NCBI GenBank assembly: GCA_022827625.1 | Contig: JAJEIE010000033.1 | Coordinates: forward strand, 186,001-250,000 | Source: Candidatus Poribacteria bacterium | GTDB lineage: Bacteria > Poribacteria > WGA-4E > WGA-3G | Reading direction: 5' to 3' | DNA length: 64,000 nucleotides | Shown: positions 16,611-25,190 of the stretch, in pieces | Layout of the letters: the number at the start of each line of letters is the position of its first letter | Numbering within the stretch: the first letter of the stretch is position 1 | Made by a program: the position numbers and the translations under genes | The notes under the pieces: model-generated | What the model was told of the DNA's origin: nothing | Database searches by the model: none | The model's input: only the letters and a program-made list of their open reading frames with translations

Positions 16611-17735
16611 ATGAAACAACTAATACAACTCAATAACAGACGACCTACCCGAAAGATTATGGTAGGCAATATCCCGATCGGTGATGGGAACCCCGTCTCT
16701 ATCCAGACGATGACAACAACGCTGACCCACGATGTAGATGCGACATTGGCACAGGTAGAGCGGTGTGCGGAAGCAGGCGCACAGATTGTCCGCGTCGCTG
16801 TCCCTGAAGAACCCGACGCGAAGGCACTCGCTACGATTGTCCGGCGCGCACCGGTTCCGATCGTCTCAGACATCCATTTCAATTACCGATACGCCCTCGC
16901 TGCAGTCGATGCAGGCGTGGCAAAAGTGCGTATCAACCCGGGTAACATCGGTAGCGAAGAACGGATTTCAGAGGTCCTATCTGCAGCGAAAGGGGCGAAT
17001 ATCCCGATACGCATCGGCGTGAATGAGGGATCCCTCGAAAAGGATCTGTTAGAAAAATATCCGTCTCCAACAGCCGAAGCATTGGTAGAGAGTGCGATGC
17101 GGCATGTCAACATCTGTGAGGATCACGACTTCAGAGACATCGCCATCTCTGTTAAGTCGAGCGACCCGCTGCGGATGATAGCGGCGAACCGTCAACTTTC
17201 AGCGAAAGTCCCGTATCCATTACATCTCGGTGTAACAGAAGCCGGAACCCCGCGACGTGCGCACGTCAAATCGACCCTCGGTATCGGCACGCTCCTGCAA
17301 GCGGGCATCGGGGATACCATTCGTATCTCAATTACGGGTGACCCCGTTGAAGAGGTCTTGACTGCGAAAGAGCTCCTGCGGGCACTTGGAATGGCATCGG
17401 ATATGCTGGATGTCGTCTCTTGTCCATTCTGCGGTCGTGGCGATCCGAGCGCCGATTATGAGAATATCGTCGCTGTTGCTGAGGAACTTCTGGAGAAGCA
17501 CGGTATAAAGATTCCGGTCGCCGTGATGGGATGTGAGGTTAACGGACCGGGTGAAACGCGCAACGCTGAAGTGGGTATCCATTTAGGCGGCAGAGAGCTT
17601 GCTGTCTTAAAAGTCCGTGGCGAGCGAGTCCGCACGTTCCGCGGCAGAGATGAAGTTAACCCTGAATTTTTAGCAAACGCATTGTTAGCGGCTGCACAGC
17701 AGTTGCAGGCAACTCAGAGCGAAACCGTCTCATAA
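16611..17735 (+). CDS. ispG: 4-hydroxy-3-methylbut-2-enyl-diphosphate synthase
   Basis: The 374-residue IspG/GcpE of the MEP isoprenoid pathway reduces the cyclic diphosphate MEcPP with a 4Fe-4S cluster. It shows VQSMTTT-like SIQTMTTTLTHDVDATLAQ, IVSDIHFNYRYAL, RINPGNIG, and the cluster-binding CPFCGRG and MGCEVNGPGE blocks. It is the short bacterial form without the plant/Chlamydia insert. A repeat lies just upstream. The membrane glycosyltransferase gene starts five bases after its stop, suggesting shared transcription. Confidence 0.95.
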   Translation: MKQLIQLNNRRPTRKIMVGNIPIGDGNPVSIQTMTTTLTHDVDATLAQVERCAEAGAQIVRVAVPEEPDAKALATIVRRAPVPIVSDIHFNYRYALAAVDAGVAKVRINPGNIGSEERISEVLSAAKGANIPIRIGVNEGSLEKDLLEKYPSPTAEALVESAMRHVNICEDHDFRDIAISVKSSDPLRMIAANRQLSAKVPYPLHLGVTEAGTPRRAHVKSTLGIGTLLQAGIGDTIRISITGDPVEEVLTAKELLRALGMASDMLDVVSCPFCGRGDPSADYENIVAVAEELLEKHGIKIPVAVMGCEVNGPGETRNAEVGIHLGGRELAVLKVRGERVRTFRGRDEVNPEFLANALLAAAQQLQATQSETVS

Positions 17736-17739
17736 AAAA

Positions 17740-19257
17740 ATGAATAATCTTTGGCAGTCTACTCAAAAAGCAGTTCGATTAATTCCTGTCCAGATTGGAT
17801 TACTCACGCTATTTTTCTGTGTCTACCACCTATTCCTGTTTTACTGCATGCGTGAGACAGCCGTCAATCTCGGTGCGGTACGGTATAGAACGCACATTGT
17901 CCCGCTTTACGCTGAACCGAGTTTCGACTTGAGTTTATGGGTATTGCCGGCTCTCGTGGTGTGTGTCGCTTTTCTGTATCTCTGCCACAAATATCTGCTT
18001 TCCGGTGTGTCTGTACGACGTTTAATCTGGGTAGCGATCATCTGTTTCATTGCGATTAACGTTAGCGTTGCCTTAATTGATGGCTACCGCGAGATTGAAC
18101 AAGAAGGCGAAACGACCCGGATCTTAGGGCTCTTGGAGCCGTATACGCGAACTTCGTTGGAGTATTACGGCGATGTGCCGCGGGTTGATGAACTCGGATT
18201 CCGTACGTTTCTACAAGATTATAGCAAACCGGAATTATTCGAGACACTTTCAGGACACACGCGCACGCATCCACCGGGGGGTGTGCTTTTCTTATGGCTC
18301 TTTAGCAAGATTTTCGGTTACAATCTTGTATCGGCATCGCTGATTTCAATCATCTTCACTGCGCTTGCGGTGATCCCGATCTATTACCTCGGCGAACGGC
18401 TCTACGATAAAAAGGTCGCCCGTTACGCCCTGCTCCTTTTCTTGATTACCCCGAACTTCGTGATGTTCACCGGTACGTCGATGGACGGTCCGTTCAGTGT
18501 TTTCCCGATTCTCAGCGTCTACCTCTTTTATGAAGCGCGAGCGCGGGAAACCTTATCCGCCCAAACGTGGCACGAATTTCGTCCCTATAGTTTATTGACA
18601 GGACTGGCACTGGCACTCGGCATGTTCATGACCTATTCAACGGTCGTCGTGGGTGTTTTTCTCTGTGTTGTCGCGCTACTGGAACGGAGACGGTTTTTAC
18701 AGTATCTGAAGGTTTTACTCTTTGCGGCTTTGGGGTTTATCGGATTTTATCTGATACTTTTCGTGCTGACCGGATTTCGTCCAATTGAAGCACTCTGGGC
18801 AGCGATCAAAAAAGATGAGATGGGGATGGGGACGGGGTATGAAAGCCTTTCACGCTATCTCCACCTGAGTTTTGCGAACCTATTCGCTTTCCTCATCGGT
18901 GTCGGATTGCCGATAACGACAGTCTGGCTCCGGCAGGTCGTATCGGCAATAGCGGAATGGCGACGGGACGCACTTTCATTGGTACAGGAGCATTATGACC
19001 GGCGTATTCCTTGGATACTTCGTCACGAAAAATCAGACAATTTCGTCATCGGTTTCCTGATAACACTCCTCTTTTTCACATTCTCTACCCTATTCACGAT
19101 GGAGGTTGAGCGTATCTGGATCTTCATGGTCCCGTTTTTCGTGATACCTGTCGCCAAATATCTCGTGGATCGCTCGACATCCGATCTCTATTGGGTTGGC
19201 GGTCTACTCGCAGCGCAACTCATCGTTGCAGAAGTTTTGCTTTATACGTATTGGTAG
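17740..19257 (+). CDS. GT39/ArnT-like membrane glycosyltransferase
   Basis: The 505-residue polytopic membrane protein has about ten hydrophobic segments. After the second hydrophobic block it has the loop TRTHPPGGVLFLWLFSKIFG, the acidic/His-Pro-Pro-Gly pattern of GT39 and related PMT/ArnT-type enzymes that use polyprenyl-phosphate sugars. It continues with PIYYLGERLYDKKVARYA and FTGTSMDGPF. It probably transfers a lipid-linked sugar at the outer face of the membrane. The substrate cannot be told. It begins a five-gene envelope cluster ending at 22622. Confidence 0.75.
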   Translation: MNNLWQSTQKAVRLIPVQIGLLTLFFCVYHLFLFYCMRETAVNLGAVRYRTHIVPLYAEPSFDLSLWVLPALVVCVAFLYLCHKYLLSGVSVRRLIWVAIICFIAINVSVALIDGYREIEQEGETTRILGLLEPYTRTSLEYYGDVPRVDELGFRTFLQDYSKPELFETLSGHTRTHPPGGVLFLWLFSKIFGYNLVSASLISIIFTALAVIPIYYLGERLYDKKVARYALLLFLITPNFVMFTGTSMDGPFSVFPILSVYLFYEARARETLSAQTWHEFRPYSLLTGLALALGMFMTYSTVVVGVFLCVVALLERRRFLQYLKVLLFAALGFIGFYLILFVLTGFRPIEALWAAIKKDEMGMGTGYESLSRYLHLSFANLFAFLIGVGLPITTVWLRQVVSAIAEWRRDALSLVQEHYDRRIPWILRHEKSDNFVIGFLITLLFFTFSTLFTMEVERIWIFMVPFFVIPVAKYLVDRSTSDLYWVGGLLAAQLIVAEVLLYTYW

Positions 19258-19410
19258 TAGCGGTCAGCGGTCAGGGCGTTCCGCTACGCTCCACTCTCAG
19301 CAATCGGTTAAATCTTCTGGTAGGAACAGCGGTTTTCACAACTTTCAACCCACTCTTGCTGACCGCTGAGAGGGTTGCGGAGCAACCCGCCCTGATCGCT
19401 AATTGCTAAA
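19258..19410. repeat. Long imperfect inverted repeat
   Basis: AGCGGTCAGGGCG at the left is answered by CGCCCTGATCGCT at the right, and CACTCTCAGCAATCGG by TTGCTGACCGCTGAGAG, giving a palindrome of about 130 bases between two genes. Related words appear at 24523-24640, 41572-41733 and inside uppP (23132-23268). The shape is MITE-like, with no coding capacity. Confidence 0.7.
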
Positions 19411-19414
19411 AAAC

Positions 19415-20512
19415 ATGCGAATTCTTTACGTCATCGACTCTATGACAAAAGACGGTGCCGAATCGCAATTACTTAAAACCTTGGACCGGTTGCCAGTAGA
19501 GCAGTATGAGGCGTATGTCGTACTGACCCGTGCTGAAGGGGAACGTGTGTCCGAGCTCCTTGAAATGTCCTGTGTTCGGGATGTCGCTACGCTGATGGGT
19601 GAAAATAGACCGAAGCGATTGCTGGAAAAGGCGTTTGCGCTCGGGGGTATTGTCAACGCAGTCAGACCGGACATTGTTCACAGTTGGTTGTGGTATTCCA
19701 ATTTCCTCTCTGGACTCTCGCGGAGATGTGGTCTTTGGCGTAAGGTGCCGTTCATCGCCTCACAGCGCGGTGATTACCACGCGAGGTACGGCAAATTCCG
19801 GCTCTGGTTAACAGAAAAACTTATCTACAATCCCGCCGATATTCTCCTAACGAATTCCGAACAAATTGAACGGCATCTCCATCAACTATACCCTGACAAA
19901 CAGATTTTTAGCATCCGGAATCTATTGGAATTGCCCGCCGAAGCGTGGTCTCCACAGCACCGAGACAATACCGGCGAGAAGTTAATCGTAAGTGTCGGAC
20001 GCTTCGCACCTGAAAAGGGACATCGGTATCTGATTGAGGCGTTGTGTCTGCTTGATCCGCAAGAGACTCCGTGGCGATGCACGTTCCTCGGTGACGGGGA
20101 ATTAGAGACCGAACTCCGTGCCCTCGTAGAAAAACGTGGACTCTCGGAGCGGGTGGATTTTCTGGGTTTCTGTGAAGATGTCTTCCCTGTGCTTTTGACG
20201 GCGGATGTCTTTGTGCTTCCGTCGCTGCATGAGAGTTCCCCGAACGCCTTAATCGAAGCGATGGGGGTCGGAATGCCGTGCATAGCGTCAGATGTCGGTG
20301 GGATTGCGGACTTAATTGAGAATGGGGAGAACGGTGTTCGAGTTCCACCACAAAATTCAGAGGAGTTGGCAGCGGCGCTGTATTGGGTGTTGACGCAACC
20401 CGATGTTGCGAGAGCGTTGGGCAGAAACGCACGCGCAACGATTCAGCAAAGGTTTGATAGCACGGAATCTATGCGGAAATTAGAAGATATTTATCGGCAG
20501 TTATCTGGCTAA
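19415..20512 (+). CDS. Glycosyltransferase family 4
   Basis: The 365-residue GT-B enzyme begins MRILYVIDSMTKDGAESQ and has IVHSWLWYSNFL, then the C-terminal nucleotide-sugar domain: VSVGRFAPEKGHRYLIEAL, FLGDGELETEL, RVDFLGFCEDVFP, FVLPSLHESSPNALIEAMGV and GIADLIENGENG. The E-x7-E retaining motif is present (HESSPNALIEA). It probably builds a surface polysaccharide or lipid-linked glycan. The ATG at 19415 is chosen over an in-frame TTG four codons upstream. It has no strong ribosome site because the gene follows the inverted repeat directly. Confidence 0.92.
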   Translation: MRILYVIDSMTKDGAESQLLKTLDRLPVEQYEAYVVLTRAEGERVSELLEMSCVRDVATLMGENRPKRLLEKAFALGGIVNAVRPDIVHSWLWYSNFLSGLSRRCGLWRKVPFIASQRGDYHARYGKFRLWLTEKLIYNPADILLTNSEQIERHLHQLYPDKQIFSIRNLLELPAEAWSPQHRDNTGEKLIVSVGRFAPEKGHRYLIEALCLLDPQETPWRCTFLGDGELETELRALVEKRGLSERVDFLGFCEDVFPVLLTADVFVLPSLHESSPNALIEAMGVGMPCIASDVGGIADLIENGENGVRVPPQNSEELAAALYWVLTQPDVARALGRNARATIQQRFDSTESMRKLEDIYRQLSG

Positions 20513-20576
20513 ATTACGCTTTTTGGTTGACATCCACGCATGAATATGATGTACTATCTACAAAAGGAGAAACACC

Positions 20577-21005
20577 ATGAAAACTATTCTCACGCTCTTA
20601 ATACTCTTTTCTGCTATCGCGTTGCCAGCTCTTGGCGAGTTGACCGTCCAGGATCTTGATAAAATTCGTTCAATCATCAAAGAATCCGAACAGGAACTTA
20701 AGGCAATGATCAAAGAATCTGAACAGGAACTCAAAGCAGAGATAGCCGCTTCCGAAAAGCGAACCAAAGAATACGTTTCTCAAGAAATAAGAACCGTCAA
20801 TGTCAAAATAGCAGAAACAGACAAGCGATTGAGCCAGATTTTTTGGTGGGTGATTGCTTTGATGGGGCTGATAGCCCTGGCTATCGCAGCACCACAAGCC
20901 CTTATCGCATGGCAAAACAGAAAAGATCGCTCCCTTGAAAGACAAGTTGAAACACTCACACAAGAAATCGAAACACTCAAGCAACAACACGCCTTCCGTC
21001 CTTGA
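20577..21005 (+). CDS. Secreted/anchored coiled-coil small membrane protein
   Basis: The 142-residue protein has a signal-like N-terminus (MKTILTLLILFSAIALPALG), a charged heptad-rich stretch in which ESEQELKA occurs twice in tandem (residues about 39-55), one transmembrane helix near residues 86-106 (WWVIALMGLIALAIAAPQA) and a second coiled coil to the end. AAAGGAG precedes the ATG. I know no function. It sits among glycan genes but may be unrelated to them. Confidence 0.7.
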   Translation: MKTILTLLILFSAIALPALGELTVQDLDKIRSIIKESEQELKAMIKESEQELKAEIAASEKRTKEYVSQEIRTVNVKIAETDKRLSQIFWWVIALMGLIALAIAAPQALIAWQNRKDRSLERQVETLTQEIETLKQQHAFRP

Positions 21006-21042
21006 AAACACGTTGTTGTGTTCTTGTGGGATGATGTAGCAA

Positions 21043-21930
21043 ATGCGTAGTTTTCTTAAAAACATAGTCGCCACTGCCATCTGCCTATCGGGTGCATCAT
21101 TTCTTATTCGGGAGTGGATGCGTCGAAATCAGGTTGCTATTCTCCTCTATCACGACCCAAAACCCGCTGTTTTCGAGAAACATATCGCCTACCTCTCTCG
21201 CTGCTACACGTTCATCTCGCTGGATACCCTGGTGGCAGCTATCCATCGAAACGATTTTTCAGAGATTCCCCCGAAAAGCGTTGTGATTACGATTGACGAC
21301 GGACATGTCGGTAATTTTGAACTCTTGCCGATTTTCAAACGGTATCAGATACGTCCGACCATCTACGTCTGCACGCAGATTATTAACACATACCGGCACT
21401 TCTGGTTCAAGATAGATGAACAATCTAAAGCGGAGAAAGAGATGCTGAAACGAGTGTCGAACGCGGAACGGTTGGCTCACCTCAAAAGCATTGCCGACTT
21501 TGCCTCTGAAAAAGTATATGAAAATAGACAAGCACTCGATATATCGGAAATGAAGGAGATGGCAGCGTACGTTGACTTTCAACCGCATACCCAATTCCAT
21601 CCGATCCTACCGCACTGCACGGAAACAGAGTGTCAGCAAGAGATTCTTGGAAGCAAAGCGGATTTGGAAGGACTTTTGGATGTTGCGTGTTCGCATTTTA
21701 GTTATCCGAATGGCGACTATACCGAACGCGAAATCGAGATTGTGAAAGCGGGTGGGTTCCGTTCGGCTCGGACAACTGAGATTGGATGGAACACGTTAGA
21801 CACATCGGTGTATCGACTGAAAGCCATTCCGATGACCGATACTGCTGGACTCACGCGCTTCCGTGCGGAACTAACGACGATTCCCCAACGGCTTAGCAAA
21901 TGGGTGACCTCTCTATTACGGCGTAGATGA
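21043..21930 (+). CDS. Polysaccharide deacetylase family protein
   Basis: The 295-residue NodB-type deacetylase has an N-terminal hydrophobic segment (residues 7-21), VVITIDDGHVGNFELLPIFK with the metal-site Asp-Asp, FQPHTQFHPILPHC with HTxxH-type metal ligands, and FSYPNGDYTEREIEIVKAGG. It is predicted to remove N- or O-acetyl groups from a cell-surface glycan outside the cytoplasmic membrane. Its stop overlaps the next start (ATGA at 21927), so it is coupled to the methyltransferase. Confidence 0.9.
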   Translation: MRSFLKNIVATAICLSGASFLIREWMRRNQVAILLYHDPKPAVFEKHIAYLSRCYTFISLDTLVAAIHRNDFSEIPPKSVVITIDDGHVGNFELLPIFKRYQIRPTIYVCTQIINTYRHFWFKIDEQSKAEKEMLKRVSNAERLAHLKSIADFASEKVYENRQALDISEMKEMAAYVDFQPHTQFHPILPHCTETECQQEILGSKADLEGLLDVACSHFSYPNGDYTEREIEIVKAGGFRSARTTEIGWNTLDTSVYRLKAIPMTDTAGLTRFRAELTTIPQRLSKWVTSLLRRR

Positions 21931-22622
21931 AAAACGAATTGACAAAATGGCACACTGCTTACATTCAGAACGCTTATCGCGAGTTGGAACGTGGTACAAC
22001 ACGAAGACGACTCGAGGCGTTAGATATTGACGCGACCGGCAAACGCGTATTGGATGTCGGTTGCGGACCCGGGAACCTTCTTGTCGCACTCTCTGCTGAT
22101 GCCCCGGAACTCCTTATTGGTGTTGATGTTGACCCGCGCTTCTTGGTGTGTGGACATTCTCACATCGAGCAGTTAAATCTGCAGCCTTCCCAAACACCGC
22201 ACCTAATTTGTGGTGCGCTCCCGACTTTGCCCTTTGCAGACGAGACTTTCGATCTCGTAACCTGTTTCCTCGTTATGCCACATGTACCAGATGACAGCGT
22301 CGCTTTAACCGAGCTCGCACGCGTGCTAAGACCGGGTGGCACACTGGCTATTTCTGGGCACGGTTTCGGGTTCCCACTCCGCTATCTCAAACGCTTCAGG
22401 CTGAAGCCGTTACAGATGTATTTGGCGAGTCTCATCTATAGGTGCACTGGGAAGAAGTGGATACGAAACACGTTGCAAAATGACCAGAAAATGTGCGACA
22501 TTTTAAGCAGTGTCGGTGTAATCCCAGAGATTCGGCACTATAATAAGCGGGTGCTTGGATGTGTCGCAACTTACTGGATTAAGGCGATGAAGAGGGAGAT
22601 TAATCCTAAGCCGATGCAGTAG
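21927..22622 (+). CDS. Class I SAM-dependent methyltransferase
   Basis: The 231-residue methyltransferase_11-type protein has motif I RVLDVGCGPGNLLVAL near residues 37-52, the acidic ribose-binding end GVDVDP, LPFADETFDLVTCFLVMPHV, and ARVLRPGGTLAISGHG. The first codons overlap the deacetylase gene by four bases. The 3' end overlaps the convergent uppP gene by about 50 bases. The substrate is unknown; the neighbours suggest a sugar or a lipid intermediate. Confidence 0.88.
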   Translation: MKNELTKWHTAYIQNAYRELERGTTRRRLEALDIDATGKRVLDVGCGPGNLLVALSADAPELLIGVDVDPRFLVCGHSHIEQLNLQPSQTPHLICGALPTLPFADETFDLVTCFLVMPHVPDDSVALTELARVLRPGGTLAISGHGFGFPLRYLKRFRLKPLQMYLASLIYRCTGKKWIRNTLQNDQKMCDILSSVGVIPEIRHYNKRVLGCVATYWIKAMKREINPKPMQ

Positions 22623-23482
22623 TACGAAAAAAGCGAAAACTTGCCTCTGTTCAGCACGACGAGTAGAAGCCGCAAGGCAACATAACCGACGATAAATGCA
22701 GCGAGCATGCCGCCACCGACAATGTGGATCGCTATCGTTGTGTCTTCAAGGTCTCGGATCTTCAGGGCAACTGCACCGAGGATGGCAGGAATCGAGAGTA
22801 GGAAAGAGTATTCCGCCGCTGTTTTTGCGGGTATTCCTAAAAACAGTGCCAATGAGATGGTCGTTCCAGAGCGGGAGATACCGGGTGTAATCGCGCACCC
22901 TTGTGCGATGCCGATGAGCGGTGCGTGCCACGCTTTCAGTTGTCTGACCGAAGCGTCAGGCGTCTCTGGGTCTTTTCTGTGGAGGCGCGGCAGTTGGAGA
23001 ATCGCACCGGTGAGAATTAGCATAACACTCACAATAAGGACTTCCTCGAAAAAGGATTCTAACTGCGTCTTGAATACCACTGCGATGACACCTGTTGGGA
23101 TCGAACCGAGCAGTATTAACCAGATAAACTTAGTAGCAGCCAGCGGTCGGCAGTCAGCGGTCGGTAGATCGTTCTGAGGGTTACAATCGTTTTCAACCGC
23201 CACAGACTGCGCTGATTTCCCAAGGTTTCTGAAAGCCGAGAGCCGAGAGCCGAGCGCTATTCCCTCCGAAAGCCCGCCGATCACCAATTGCTTTATTGTA
23301 TCACGATATACGACGAGGACAGCGGCTAATGTGCCGACGTGAAGCATCACATCAAAAAAGACGAGGGGTTCCTTGAGTCCGAGAAATTGTTGGGCTAAGA
23401 CGAGATGTCCCGAACTGCTAACGGGTAAGAATTCGGTTAGACCTTGTAGGATACCAAGGAGGATTGCTTCAAGAAACGTCAT
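22571..23482 (-). CDS. uppP: Undecaprenyl-diphosphatase with an in-frame repeat insertion
   Basis: UppP/BacA recycles undecaprenyl diphosphate for cell-wall synthesis and is an integral membrane protein. The signature LLGILQGLTEFLPVSSSGHL lies at residues 8-27, and the second conserved block GCAITPGISRSGTTISLALF further on. At 303 residues it is about 30 longer than usual. The excess is the stretch from about residue 73 to 116 (RLSAFRNLGKSAQSVAVEN and following), which replaces a short cytoplasmic loop. Its DNA (23132-23268) matches the dispersed GGTCGGCAGTCAGCGGTC repeat family. The frame is kept and both catalytic blocks are intact, so the enzyme is probably active. Confidence 0.93.
   Translation of the reverse strand: MTFLEAILLGILQGLTEFLPVSSSGHLVLAQQFLGLKEPLVFFDVMLHVGTLAAVLVVYRDTIKQLVIGGLSEGIALGSRLSAFRNLGKSAQSVAVENDCNPQNDLPTADCRPLAATKFIWLILLGSIPTGVIAVVFKTQLESFFEEVLIVSVMLILTGAILQLPRLHRKDPETPDASVRQLKAWHAPLIGIAQGCAITPGISRSGTTISLALFLGIPAKTAAEYSFLLSIPAILGAVALKIRDLEDTTIAIHIVGGGMLAAFIVGYVALRLLLVVLNRGKFSLFSYYCIGLGLISLFIALIQ
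23132..23268. repeat. Repeat-derived insertion inside uppP
   Basis: AGCGGTCGGCAGTCAGCGGT and GAGAGCCGAGAGCCGAG words belong to the same AGCGGTCAG-type repeat seen between genes at 19258 and 24523. It is translated in frame as a hydrophilic loop of about 44 residues in uppP. Confidence 0.7.
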
Positions 23483-23544
23483 AGTGTCATTGTAGCACTT
23501 AATGTATTAACTCGCAACAGCAATTGTCGGTCTCTTATGCATTA

Positions 23545-23635
23545 GCGCGCGAAGATCGCGAGCACAGCTCGCTCCTACAGCAAAAAGCCTTCAGGCAAAA
23601 GATCGAAGGTATTGGAGAATTGAATGCTTCTGGGC
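23545..23635. repeat. Dispersed repeat family A, short copy
   Basis: GCGAAGATCGCGAGCACAGC followed by TCGCTCCTACAGC and the AGCCTTCAGGCAAAAGATCG tail. Hairpin GCGAGC-ACA-GCTCGC precedes TCCTACAG. The tail again ends in TTGGAGAATTGAATGC. Confidence 0.85.
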
Positions 23636-23651
23636 TGACAGCCATTTGTTA

Positions 23652-23680
23652 TTGATATAATTCGTAAACTGTTGTATAAT
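23652..23680 (+). promoter_or_regulatory. Sigma70-like promoter
   Basis: TTGATA at 23652-23657 and TATAAT at 23675-23680 with a 17-base spacer lie 62 bases before the LamG gene. This is the closest match to consensus noticed in the window. Confidence 0.6.
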
Positions 23681-23741
23681 GCATTAGCAAGATTTAAACT
23701 CGTGTGAAAATTAATGCGTTTGTGTTTGAGGAGGTAGAAGA

Positions 23742-24521
23742 ATGCGTAGAAATTTATTCCTGTTTGGACTTTCAGTGATCTGCTGTATATTCGCTGTGAG
23801 TCTCTCGGACGCGATTGAGGAAGAAGACATCCTCGTCTATTACTCTTTTGATAAACTCAGTGGTAATAAAGTTACGGATGACTCCGGGAACGGCAATGAT
23901 GCGGAATTGGTTGGAAAAGGTGCGCTCGTTGACGGGGCATTCAATAAAGCGATACATCTGAATGGCGGTGTTGTCCAGATGGAGCAGAACGACTTCATCG
24001 TTCCGATCGGTGAGAAAACGGAAATCACAATGGAAGCGTGGTTTTATCTCAATGAACACGCCTCGTACGACGGGATAATCTCGATTGAAGCCGCTGCTGC
24101 TGGCTGTTGTGAGTTCCGAACGATGGTGAACCCGGGTTTCAACCCGTTCTGGGATGCCGGACATCACGCCGACAAAAGCCTCGCGAATTATCAATTTGAG
24201 TTAGATGAGTGGTATCACTACGTTTTGGTTGCTGATGGTGTCGATGGCAAGATCTATGTCAACGGCGACTTTATCGGTGAACAGAAGGAAAATTTCAAGT
24301 GGCCCAAGTTCAAAGAGGCGGCGATCTACATCGGAGCGGGTGAGAATCCAGGGCTCCATAAAGTGGAAGATGCCATCATTGATGAAGTCGTCATATACGC
24401 CAAAGCGTTGACTGAGGACGAGGTGAAAGCATCAATGGAACTGAGCGTGCCGGTTGTCCTTTCTGTTGAGGCACACGACAAATTGGCAGTGACCTGGGGT
24501 GAACTGAAAACTGATTTCTAA
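23742..24521 (+). CDS. Secreted LamG/concanavalin-A-like lectin protein
   Basis: The 259-residue protein starts with a signal peptide (residues 1-24, LFLFGLSVICCIFAVSLSDA). One LamG jelly-roll domain follows: LVYYSFDKLSGNKVTDDSGN, ITMEAWFYL, EWYHYVLVADGVDGKIYVNG and AIIDEVVIYAKALTEDEV. Such domains bind carbohydrate or protein ligands outside the cell. GGAGG precedes the ATG and a good promoter lies upstream, so it is probably transcribed alone. The last 25 residues are hydrophilic without a recognisable sorting signal. Confidence 0.9.
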   Translation: MRRNLFLFGLSVICCIFAVSLSDAIEEEDILVYYSFDKLSGNKVTDDSGNGNDAELVGKGALVDGAFNKAIHLNGGVVQMEQNDFIVPIGEKTEITMEAWFYLNEHASYDGIISIEAAAAGCCEFRTMVNPGFNPFWDAGHHADKSLANYQFELDEWYHYVLVADGVDGKIYVNGDFIGEQKENFKWPKFKEAAIYIGAGENPGLHKVEDAIIDEVVIYAKALTEDEVKASMELSVPVVLSVEAHDKLAVTWGELKTDF

Positions 24522-24522
24522 T

Positions 24523-24640
24523 TGGCTGTCAGTGGTCAGGGCGGTTTACTTCGTAAACCTTTCAGCAGTCAGTAACTTCGTTCCAGTACATTTTTTGTAA
24601 CGTCGGACAACTGACAGCTATGCCTCTGACCGCTAAAGAA
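24523..24640. repeat. Imperfect inverted repeat
   Basis: GGCTGTCAGTGGTCAGGGC at the left faces CTGACAGCTATGCCTCTGACC at the right, with an inner hairpin GGTTTAC-TTC-GTAAACC. Related to the repeats at 19258 and 41572. Confidence 0.7.
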
Positions 24641-24651
24641 AAGGAGATTTT

Positions 24652-25044
24652 ATGAAATTAGGATTTTTATCAAAGATTTTTGAAGGTGCATTGAGCATCG
24701 AAAAAACATATAACCAGTGCGATGCAGCACTGAGTCAACTCAAAGCGTATAACGAAAACCGTCAACAACCGGAGTTTCAGATCTCTGTTGAAGAAAAAGC
24801 CGCATTGGATGAAGCCGTCGATGCTGCGATTACGAACGCAACGCGTATTGTTGATAAGGAAGGGGATCGGAATTGGCCGGGTGTGTTTCGGGAGATGCAC
24901 AAGAATTTGGCGGACCTCTATTTGGAACTCGACGAACACGACAAGGTACGGGCAGCGTGTGAACGTATGCAAGATTACGGCGAAGTTGGCAGACAAGAAG
25001 CCGATGAAATACTGGAAAGCCTAAAGGAAAAAGAAGCTCTTTAA
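24652..25044 (+). CDS. Hypothetical helical protein
   Basis: The 130-residue protein is rich in charged helices (SVEEKAALDEAVDAAITNA, FREMHKNLADLYLELDEHDK) with no signal peptide or membrane segment. The pattern near residues 85-125 resembles a single TPR-like helical pair, but I do not recognise a family. AAAGGAG lies eight bases before the ATG, and codon use is like its neighbours, so I take it as a real gene. It is followed by a family G repeat and then the VWA-protein gene. Confidence 0.7.
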   Translation: MKLGFLSKIFEGALSIEKTYNQCDAALSQLKAYNENRQQPEFQISVEEKAALDEAVDAAITNATRIVDKEGDRNWPGVFREMHKNLADLYLELDEHDKVRAACERMQDYGEVGRQEADEILESLKEKEAL

Positions 25045-25047
25045 CAA

Positions 25048-25128
25048 TTGAATCTGGTCGCCGTTCCATTTCATTACACGGCGGTTTTCAGTTAATTCTA
25101 ACAGCCTGCTTTAGGTTATGAATGGTCT
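25048..25128. repeat. REP-like repeat, family G
   Basis: AATCTGGTCGCCGTTCCATT and GGCGGTTTTCAGTTAATTC and CTTTAGGTTATGAATG. Stem CGCCGT/ACGGCG. The copy at 56160-56240 has stem CACCGC/GCGGTG, so paired bases changed together. Confidence 0.75.
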
Positions 25129-25190
25129 TTTAACGACTCAAAAACTGCAAACGACAGTAGAGCGCAGTGCCCAGGAGCAATCGTTAAAAA

